A stretch of 64,000 nucleotides of DNA from Ciborinia camelliae. Its lineage: Eukaryota; Ascomycota; Leotiomycetes; Helotiales; Sclerotiniaceae. Below the pieces are notes generated by a model. The model saw nothing but the letters and a program-made list of their open reading frames with translations. It was not told the DNA's origin and searched no databases. Of this stretch, positions 54,871 through 64,000 are shown piece after piece. Both the position numbers and the translations under genes were made by a program. The DNA is taken from assembly GCA_025890175.1 (NCBI GenBank), contig JANPYM010000010.1, positions 1,704,427 through 1,768,426 of the forward strand, given 5' to 3'. How positions within the stretch are numbered: position 1 is the stretch's first letter; each line of letters starts with the position of its first letter.

Positions 54871-57800
54871 AAATACGGTTTTTCGATTGAAATATTATTT
54901 TTTATCGAATATAATATTTAAATAAACATTATATCTTTATAAACATAATTTATATTTTATATATTGTTTATTAACATATACAATTTTCGTTTATATATAG
55001 TTTTTATTTATTTACGATTTATTTGTATATATATCATTTTTATTATATAAATACGATTTATAATAAAATACTATTTATATTTATATACAATTTATATTTA
55101 TAAATTATTTATCTTTATATATATAATTTACTTTCGAAATCACGATTTATAGTTTTCAAATACAGCTTTTTATAATAGGTATAATATATTAACGGTTTCT
55201 CAACACCTGGTACCTTCGCTAAAGTAGTAATTGAACTATACATGTAGGGAATTGAGAAGAGATAAGATGAAAAAAATCATAGAAGTAAAAGGTTGATATT
55301 GCTATGATTATGATATGATTATGATGTGGTGATGATGGTGATGGTAATATTGATGATGATGAATAAAGAATTTATATCTATCTAATATTTAGTATCTTAT
55401 ACCGAATTTATTAACGTATTTCCAAAAACGTGATTTTTGACTACCTTATCATTTTCATCTAAATAAAAAATTTTAATTTTTAATTATTCATAATTTAATT
55501 AATATAATTTCAAATTTAATTTTTTAAAAATATATTAAAAATATTAATTGAAAGTATAATTATACTAAAGAAATTTTAAAATTTGAAATTATATTGATTG
55601 AATTGAAAATAAATAGTTCAAAATATAATATTTTCATTGAAAACTGATTGAAAATATATTATCAAATTATTAAAATATAATTATTCGATTTTAATTCAAC
55701 AATAAATCGATTAAAATAATTTAAAATTTATTTAATAATTGTATCAATTGATACATTAATTATTTCGAAAAGTTTTTCAAATTTGAAGTTATATTGATTG
55801 AATTAGAAGTGATTAAAATAAAAAAATCTTTATTTTTATGAAAATGATGAGGTTCGAAATTACGGGAAACGAGTTATTAAATCGGGTGTATCTAAAGAAT
55901 CTACTCGGTAAGGTAAAAGGGATAAATAACAACTTCCAATCCATTGGATGAATGAAGGTTTAGGATTCGGATCAGCATCAGGGTCAGAAGCAGGACTCCC
56001 GCCAGGAGAGCTATATAGGTAGGTAGTTTAATCAGGGGTACGTACAATATGTAGCCTGTAGAACTGATTGGTAGGTGAAGAATCAAGATGTTATTATATT
56101 GAATGAATCTGATGGTCCCGACCGGCTGATGGATGGTACCTATTGGCGGTTAAATACCATATCTACCTACCAGTCGGGAGTCGGGAGTCGGAAGTCGGGA
56201 CTCGGTAGATTTACTTGGGGTTAATAAGGCGCTTAGACTTCTGTATTTTCGAATATCGAATTGATAGTTACCTAGGTTGATAGAACCCAGACAGACTCTC
56301 AGTGGAGTGTTTGGACTCTAGGACTCTAAATACAGACTAAATACAGACCAAAAGGAAGAGAAAAGCAGATCCCGCGATGTTGGAATGAAAATACGTTATC
56401 TATATCGACGATATTCGGGCGAGAATGAGCAAGAGGATTTTGAACGTTTGAAGTTTTGAAGTTTGATGATACTACAGTACACTACAGTACATACTATGAA
56501 TCTGATATAAATCGTGATATGAAGCCCTACCTACCTACCTACCTACCTACCTACCTACACCTAAACGCAAGGTTAATCGCATCCATAAGATTGAGATTGG
56601 TTGGTTGGTTGCACTGCACACGAGGAGGAACTTAATTATTATTTTTACCATATATATTGCGAATCCAATTCCTTGAGATTTATATTTATGTTTGAGAAAG
56701 GTAAGAATGGCTGACTGATTACTAATTACCTATCTTACGAATTGCCGCCAGCCAACCAGCCAGCCTGTTCTCGAAAACGTTCCAATCCTCATTACATTAT
56801 TATAGGTAGGTTTTAAAGGACATAAAAATAGATAAGTAGGTAGGTAAGTATCTTATTAATAAAGACTTTTGACAATCCGTTCGTATGATAAAACACCCGA
56901 CGTTTGATATTCATCCCATCGCATCGCATCGCACCATTGCATCGCATCATAAAGCCCCAGCAGGCCCTTAAGGAAAACGTCACGACGAAGAGAATCTCAG
57001 AAAGAGAAGAAAGAGAAGAGAAATTTCATACCTACCTTAGGTACTATAGGTTCCAAGGCCGGGAATCAAGAAGTCAGAAATCTCAGCCACGATGAAACTT
57101 CCAATGTTGCAGATTTTCCCGCCTTTTCTTAATCCATCATACATAGGTATCAGACCATAGCATAGGTAAGGAAAATACGGTATTTAACGGTTGAAATTCA
57201 TCCATCCACTCATCCACTCCCGACACTCAACATCAACTGCAGGATCCGGAATAAGTATATTTTCCATCTCCATCTCCATCTCCCTCTATCTTCCAATTTA
57301 TGATGCTATACTATACTCCTGCGTCCGTGATGCCTATATATACCTACCTACCTATCTATACAGTATATAAGGTAGGTAGGTAGGTATTCAATACATTGCA
57401 TTGATCATCTAGATAGTAGTAATAATATCACCATCATCATCACCATCACCATCACCATCCCACAAACCTAACTAAAAAAAGATAACTTGGAACTCTAAGT
57501 ACTGTATTGCCCAATGCCCAGCCATATATCCCCATCCATATATCTATACCTATCCACGAAAGCGCGTATATATATAAAAATAAATAAAAAATCCCCATCC
57601 CATCCTATCCATCCCATCAAACAAAACCCGCGGAAAACCGTCCGTCCGTCCATCCGTTCATCCGTCCTGTTTCACAATTTTACTCTCGCTTGTGCAGCGG
57701 GAGTTGGTCGTTCACGATTTAAGTTTAAGGTCAATCCAATCCAATGAATACGCTTACTTAATACGCTCTTATACGCTCAATACGCTCAATACGCTGGCTG

Positions 57801-58065
57801 GGCATAGTATGGCGCCGGTGGTCAATTTGGAGTTGGAGTTGGAGTCGGTTGGGTAGGATATGGTATGTATTGAGTAAAATGTATGGTATGGTATGGTATA
57901 GTGTGGTGTGGTATGGTATGATGATAATTACCTATCTAGATACAGAGAAGAAGAAAGGTAACCTCTCGAGCCTTAAATTTTAATAAGTCTTGAGTCTGGA
58001 GTTTTAAATCAGTAGGCGCACGCGATCAACTTCTATACCTACCTTAGAGGAAAATGGGGGTATTT
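54871..58065. other. Intergenic, no gene seen
   Basis: AT-rich to 55900, then more ordinary composition with (CTAC)n at 56528-56560, CGGGAGTCGGGAGTCG units at 56174-56200, AAAGAGAAGA repeats at 57000-57020, GTAGGTAGG at 57372-57384, CACCATCACC repeats (57430-57460) and ATACGCTC units (57750-57790). All frames are short or low-complexity. Confidence 0.5.
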
Positions 58066-58256
58066 AGGTCTGTTGTACATCAATTACTAAATAGATAAAA
58101 AAAATATAATAGCTTTAATTTAAATAGGAGTTTGTACAGCCGTTTTTTATTATAATTATAAAATTAAATTAAATATAATTAAAACTATGGATATCAAAAT
58201 TTATGGATGTATGGATTTAATCAGCTTAATTACACTATAATATAAACCTTTTCAAC

Positions 58257-58465
58257 CATATTTATTTATATCCACTAAAAATTTTATATTTATCTCAAAA
58301 TATAATTGGATGAATTACTTATATCTAAATCTATTTATATTCATTATCAATTTTATATTTATCTCAAAATACAATTGGATAAATTGTTTACATTTGAATT
58401 TATTTATATTTGCTAAAATATTTATATTTGTTTCAAAATATATATAGCTAAATTGTTTATAATCA
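58257..58465 (+). repeat. Degenerate tandem repeat of about 70 bp
   Basis: Three diverged units each contain TTTATTTATAT, TTTATATTTATCTCAAAATA and an AATTGGATAAATT-like end. A fourth distant echo (TTATATTCATCTCAAAAT) is at 59450. This is probably the remnant of an older satellite within the AT-rich block. Confidence 0.55.
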
Positions 58466-59684
58466 TTATTTTTGAAAACCACTTTAATAAAATTATAGGA
58501 TACTAAATGGATTTAAAGTGTTAAATAAATAAAACGATATCAATTATATAAAAACAAATCCGATTTACAAATATATCTAATATATAGGCTATAACCTTAA
58601 AATATAGGATATATCTAGATTATACCAGTATTATATCTAAAATTGTGCTTGGAATTTTGGGTATACAAATTATTACGCTTTATAATTTAATATGTTTTTA
58701 AAAATATATATATAGTAGAATTTTATTTTATATTAATCTTTTTATTTTTTTATTTTAAGTTTAATTTCTTTTTTTTATATTTTTTATAATTATAATCTTC
58801 AACTCTAGTCTTAATTAAATTGTTCAGTTTTTAACACTTTTCTAAAGGATTATAATAATTAATATATAATATAATTATATTAATATAAATATTTTAATAT
58901 ATATTAAATTATTCAGAATTAATATTAATAATAACTTTATTGATTATTTGGAAATTTATTTAAAATTATTTTATTTTTTAATAATATTTTTGGATAAATA
59001 AAGTTTAATATAAGTTTTAAGCAAAAATAGAAGTTATAATTTGTAATAATAATTTTATAAATTAAAAATAATTAAATAATATATATTAAAGATTAAATAT
59101 TTTAATAAACTTTTTATTATATATTTCTTTATTATTAATTAGTTTTTTCGAAAACCAGAAATAATTAAATCCAACTTTATTTGTTATTTTCAAATTATTT
59201 AGATAACTTATATTACATTTTTAATATCTTTAATCACATTTTTTTTTTAATCAAATTTTTATTTTTCACTACTTTTTTTATTTTATTAATCGTTTTTAAA
59301 ATTGAAATATTAACTTATTTTCAAATAATCTTTTTTATCATTATATAAAACTGAAAATTTGGATTTATATTAAAAGCCAAAATATAAAATAGAATTATTT
59401 ATTTTAATATCAAACAATACAAAATGTTTATTATTAAGGGCTAATACTTTATATTCATCTCAAAATCCGGTTGTTTTATTTTTTATTATTTATTTTAATA
59501 TATCATTTATCTTTTCATATTTTTTTTTTTTTTTTTATTTATTTATTTTAATTATTTAATCAAAAAAAAAAAAAAAATTGGTTATATATATTTAATCTAT
59601 TTATTTTATCTATTTTATTTATTTTATCTATCTTATTTATTTTATTTATTTTATTTATTTTATTTATCTTATCTATTTTATTTA

Positions 59685-59720
59685 TTAGGGTTAGGGGTAG
59701 GGTTAGGGGTTAAGATTAGG
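59685..59720 (+). repeat. Interstitial telomere-like tract (TTAGGG variants)
   Basis: TTAGGG, TTAGGGG, TAGGG, TTAGGGG and a degenerate TTAAGATTAGG follow a long TTTTA/TCTTA pentamer stretch (59585-59684). TTAGGG is the telomere repeat of most filamentous fungi, and the G-rich strand is the plus strand here. The sequence continues for more than 4 kb beyond it, so it is not at a current chromosome end in this assembly. Confidence 0.75.
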
Positions 59721-61617
59721 TTTCTTTTATTAGACTTATATTTAATAGAAATATCCAGTAAAGCCGAAAATCCTGGATTAAACTAAAATCGAGTTATTAA
59801 ATTATAGTTGATTTTTTTATCTTTATTTTGGATTTATTTGAAAAATTATATTTTTTTGTAATTAAATATCCAAATATAAGATTAATAATAATAAATTATG
59901 GGATATTTAAAAAAGTTTATTTTGGTTATTATTAATTTCCTTTTAAATTATATAGGGATTATATAAAAATTAATAAATTAACAATTTTGATTTAAAAATC
60001 CATATTTATTCCTTAAATTTTCAAAATCCCCACTAAATTTTGGATTTCGAGCTATAGCCAATTTATTTATATATATTATAAATATAATTTCCAAAATATT
60101 AATAATATATAATTTAATATTAATATTATAAGGGTTCTTAAAGATATAATAATTATATTTTAAAATTTTAAATAAATTTTTAGAATTATTATTAAGTTTT
60201 TTAATTATTTAATAAGAATTAATATATATAAATTTTAAATTTACAAAAAAATATTATATTTCTTTAAATATATTAATATTTCATATATTAGTCTATATAC
60301 TTTAAATTTTATTATTAACAAAATTATAAGTATAGTCAACCTTTTCACCCATATAATAAATATAATTAAAAAAATATTTTTAAAATACTTTAATAAACAA
60401 ATAATTATATTATTTATTATAAAATATAGTTATATTCTTATAAGTTTAATATAAGAAATTCTATTGTTATACTAAAATAATTAATATTTTAATAATTAAT
60501 AAAATATAAATATATTATATTACAAAAATTAAAGATTAAGTTCCTTCAAGTTATTTGGATAATATAAGATAAAGGTTAATAAATTATTTGATAATAAATT
60601 ATTAAAATATTAAAAATAGATTATTATATAATTAATTTTTTTAATATTAATTAAATAAAATACTTTGTATTTTAAAGTATAAATATAATAAAAGGTAAGA
60701 TTTATTTATATTATATTATAATATTAGAATAAAATATAAATATATTTATAATAATCCTATTATTATTTATTATTTATTTAGTATATTTTATTTTCTTTAT
60801 ATATATATTATAATGATAATATTGTTAATGAGAATATTTATAAATTATAAAATCTTTTTTTTATAATCTTTAATTAATTCGAAAATATAAATATAATAAT
60901 TTGAATTATTTAAAATAATATATCTTATTAAAAAGACTTTATTTATAAATAATTTTAATTAAAATAAATATAATAATAAATTTGAAAATAAAATTGATAT
61001 AATAATATTGATTATCGAATATTACTAATTACAAAACTATCAAAATCAAATAAAATTTCTAAAATTTCTTTAATAAAACTTAATCTAATTTTGTTTATAT
61101 AAAAATTCTATATTATAAAAATATTAAAATAAATTTTTTTTATTTAATATTAATTTTAATATAGAAATTATTTATGAATATTTATTGTTTTTTATAAAAT
61201 ATTTTAATTTTATTAATTATTTATACTTTATTTTAAAATATAATAATTGTATAATTAAGCTTATAATTTAAATATATAATATTAGTTTAAATATATAATA
61301 TTTTAATATAAAAATATTTTAAATTAATAATATAACAAACTTTTTCAATAAAAAAAAATATTATTAAAAAATAAAATATATAGATTATTACATTAACTTT
61401 AAATTATAAATCAATATAATAGATCAAATAAATGATTTTTATTTTATCTAAATTTATATAAATTTAATATTCCAATTACAATATAATATAATATTATTTT
61501 CTAATATACTTTAATTTAAAAATCTTAATAATTTATTTTTTAAATTTAAATTGGAATTTCAATATTTAATATTCAAAAAAATAATATAAAGATATTTGGA
61601 AATAAAAATATATAGTT

Positions 61618-61824
61618 TATTGGGGAATCAGGTCACATGGTTTCCGGTCACGTGATCAGGGATCACGTGGTAAGCTATACCGCATAGGGTATAGGGGAGT
61701 AGCATATAAGGGCAGCTGGGCTGCCACCAAATACATACTCCTTAGTCAAATCAATCTACCATAATTCTACCTTAGTACTTCCCTTCTACCGTATTACTGG
61801 TCATCCCAGGATATACGATTAATA
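61618..61824. mobile_element. LTR-like fragment of normal base composition inside the AT-rich block
   Basis: About 200 bp of mixed composition begins GGGGAATCAGGTCACATGG and includes three CACGTG/CACATG motifs and GCATATAAGGGCAGC. Those last bases and the preceding CACATGGTTT match the middle of LTR-like copy B (49630-49700). The sharp change to AT-only DNA on both sides marks it as an insertion later than, or spared by, the process that degraded its surroundings. Confidence 0.6.
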
Positions 61825-64000
61825 TAGTTTATATATTTTTTAATTTTTTTTTAAATAAAATATTTTTAATTTTATTACTATATTTTTTTTTTTAAAAATA
61901 TTAATCTTGGTGATAAATATAAAAATTTATTATTTTTTTAATAAAAACTTTTAGATAAATATTATATTAAATCTAATAATAAAATCTATATCCTTTTAAT
62001 ATATTTTAATAAATTATCCATAATTAATAATTATATATTATTAAAAATTTATATTTATTTAGTTAAATTGTTTAAATTATTATATTATAAGATCTTCCAA
62101 ATTTATAATATATAGAATATTATAATTTATCTCAAAAACTTTCTTAAAAGCTATAAAAAATGAATTTGAAATATTAGAATTTTTTGATGTGATTAAAAAT
62201 TTCTAATTTTTAGATATAAATTATAATACAATTTTTTACAAAATTATAATCTTTATATATATTTTGTTATTTATATATCTTAAAAAAATATTTTTATTTT
62301 TTTTTAATTTATCTTTAATTAATATTAAATTTCTAAATAATTAAAAATAAAATTATTCTAATTTTATAATAAAATTAATAATATTTATATATATAATTTT
62401 AAATAATTTATTTAATATAAGAAAAATAAATATTTTTTAGTTTTTTTAAAAAAAAAATATTTTTTTAATAAAGCGATTATTTAAGTTTAATATTCAAATC
62501 TTAAAGATTCTAATAATTTAATAATTAAAATAATTTTTTTTTAAAAATATAAGAATTATTTATTTTATTTATATTTAGCTTTTTTTATAAATATATTATA
62601 ATTAAATATTATTTTATATAATATAATTAATTTAAATAAATAAACTTTTTAATAAAAATTTGGTTTTAATAATTAATTAATAAAATTTTTGATTATTTTA
62701 AATCCAAAAAATATTATAATAAATTAGATTATTTAATTTATTTATTTTTAAAATTTATTTATATTTTTACCCAATATATTTTAAATTTTATTAAAAGGAT
62801 TTTTGTTTTGTTTTAAATTAAATAATAAAAATGTGGGAAATAAATATTTAATTATATTAATAAAACTTTTACTATATATTTTTTTATATAATTAAATTAT
62901 AAATAAATAAAGCAAATTAAATATATAATAATTATATCTTATAATTTCCCCAATTTAATTTTTATTTTTTATTATAATATTAGGTATAATTATTATAGAA
63001 ATTGATTTAATTAAAATTAAATATATATATATAATTATCTTAATTATATTTAATTTTAATTTTTTTATTATTTATTTAAATTCTTATTTTATTATAATAT
63101 AAAAAAATCTTTTAATAAATTATTTTATTAATCAATATTTTAAAAAAAAAAATATGAATATGATAGCCCAACCATATTCCTATATCGATTATAATTTTAA
63201 ATAATAGATTAAATTTTGTATATATTCTTAATTTGAAAAAAATAAAAATATTTTTAATTTTAAAGTGTATCCTTATTTTTTATTTTTATTCAAAATAATA
63301 ATAAAAAATAATACCTAAAAAAATTTTTTTATACCCGAAAATTCCGAATATATTGGATTTACGGGGTAATTATAAATTATATTTAATATAAAAAAAAATT
63401 AAATAAAAAAAAATTCTTTTTTGGTTATATCCATCTTTTTTAAAAAAATATTAGATTTAATTTTATTTAAAAAAAAATAATGTTTTTTTATATAATATTA
63501 ATAATAATATATTTTTTCTATTTTTATAATATTAAAATATAAATTTATTTTTTAATTTTAATTAATAATATATATCCAATACCCCTAATTAATATTTTAT
63601 CTTATTATTCCAGAGTTTTTATTATTTTAAGATATATTATTAATATATATTAATATAAAAATTATAATTAAAGTCTTTTTATTATTTATTATAAATTCTA
63701 TTTCTTTATTAAACTTCATTAATCCATTAATATATATTATAATATTACCAAAATTGAAATTATAAGACCCCTAAAAAAAATATAAATATATTATTATTCA
63801 TATATTTTAAATAAATATTAAATCCAGCTGATTAAATATATATTTTTATTAATAAATAATATATATTATAATAAAGATTAAATATATTAATAAAGTATAA
63901 TAATGATATAGATAATATTTTATTATCTTTTAATTTTATTTTAAAAAAATATATTTTTTTAAATTATTTGATTTTCAATTTATTAATTGGGGAATTATAT

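Larger units (their letters stand above)
58066..64000. repeat. Extremely AT-rich block, probably RIP-degraded repeats
   Basis: From about 58.1 kb to the window end the sequence is nearly all A and T. Single 60-base lines that I counted (60181, 62881, 63841) hold only two or three G/C each. There are no frames above about 60 codons and TpA steps are everywhere. This is what AT-isochores produced by repeat-induced point mutation look like; a centromeric or subtelomeric location is possible. It contains a TTAGGG-like tract (59685) and one normal-composition island (61618-61824). Confidence 0.8.

Overview
The window is nuclear DNA of a filamentous ascomycete. Genes carry short GT-AG introns (46 to 180 bp) with CTAAC/CTGAC-like branch points. 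The families (HET, PTH11/rhodopsin-type membrane protein, BBE-like oxidases, UbiA, Utp6, Cwh43) are typical of Pezizomycotina. Abundant GTAG/CTAC microsatellites, transition-only differences between repeat arms and a very AT-rich block suggest repeat-induced point mutation (RIP). Leotiomycetes (Sclerotiniaceae-like) is my best guess, but this is inference.

Layout. 1-3 kb: a GPI-anchored GH76 (Dfg5/Dcw1-type) cell-wall enzyme with a minisatellite in its last intron. 3.5 kb: a spliced tRNA-Leu(CAA). 4.5-5.4 kb: two adjacent terminal-inverted-repeat (TIR) elements. 5.4-12.5 kb: gene-poor and rich in simple repeats, with only weak small-gene candidates. 12.5-18 kb: a CaMK-type kinase and a divergently transcribed single-pass membrane protein whose 3' end holds a 10-N gap. 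18.3-19.9 kb: a TA-flanked MITE and an approximately 80-bp minisatellite.

20.2-25.4 kb: two paralogous secreted BBE-like FAD oxidases, each 579 aa, one without introns and one with three. 28-38 kb: a rhodopsin-like membrane protein, a UbiA-superfamily enzyme, an SDR and a P450, which could form a small terpenoid or prenylated-metabolite cluster. It is interrupted by MITEs and a solo-LTR-like element. 38.7-41 kb: a HET-domain gene.

41.9-47.2 kb: conserved housekeeping genes, UTP6 and CWH43, head to head. 49.4-50.6 kb: LTR-like fragments flanking a spliced tRNA-Ile(AAU). 51.5-53.1 kb: a third, non-secreted FAD oxidase. 53.1-64 kb: no genes. From about 58 kb the DNA is extremely AT-rich, with a short TTAGGG-like tract and a normal-composition LTR-like island.

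Functional links. Dfg5-type GH76 proteins act on GPI-anchored wall proteins and Cwh43 remodels GPI lipids, so two steps of GPI/wall biology occur here, though not as a cluster. The UbiA, SDR, P450 and FAD oxidases are the only set that reads as a possible pathway. No PKS, NRPS, classical terpene synthase or pathway-specific transcription factor is visible. All exon joins were deduced by eye and checked by reading-frame arithmetic; there is no transcript support.
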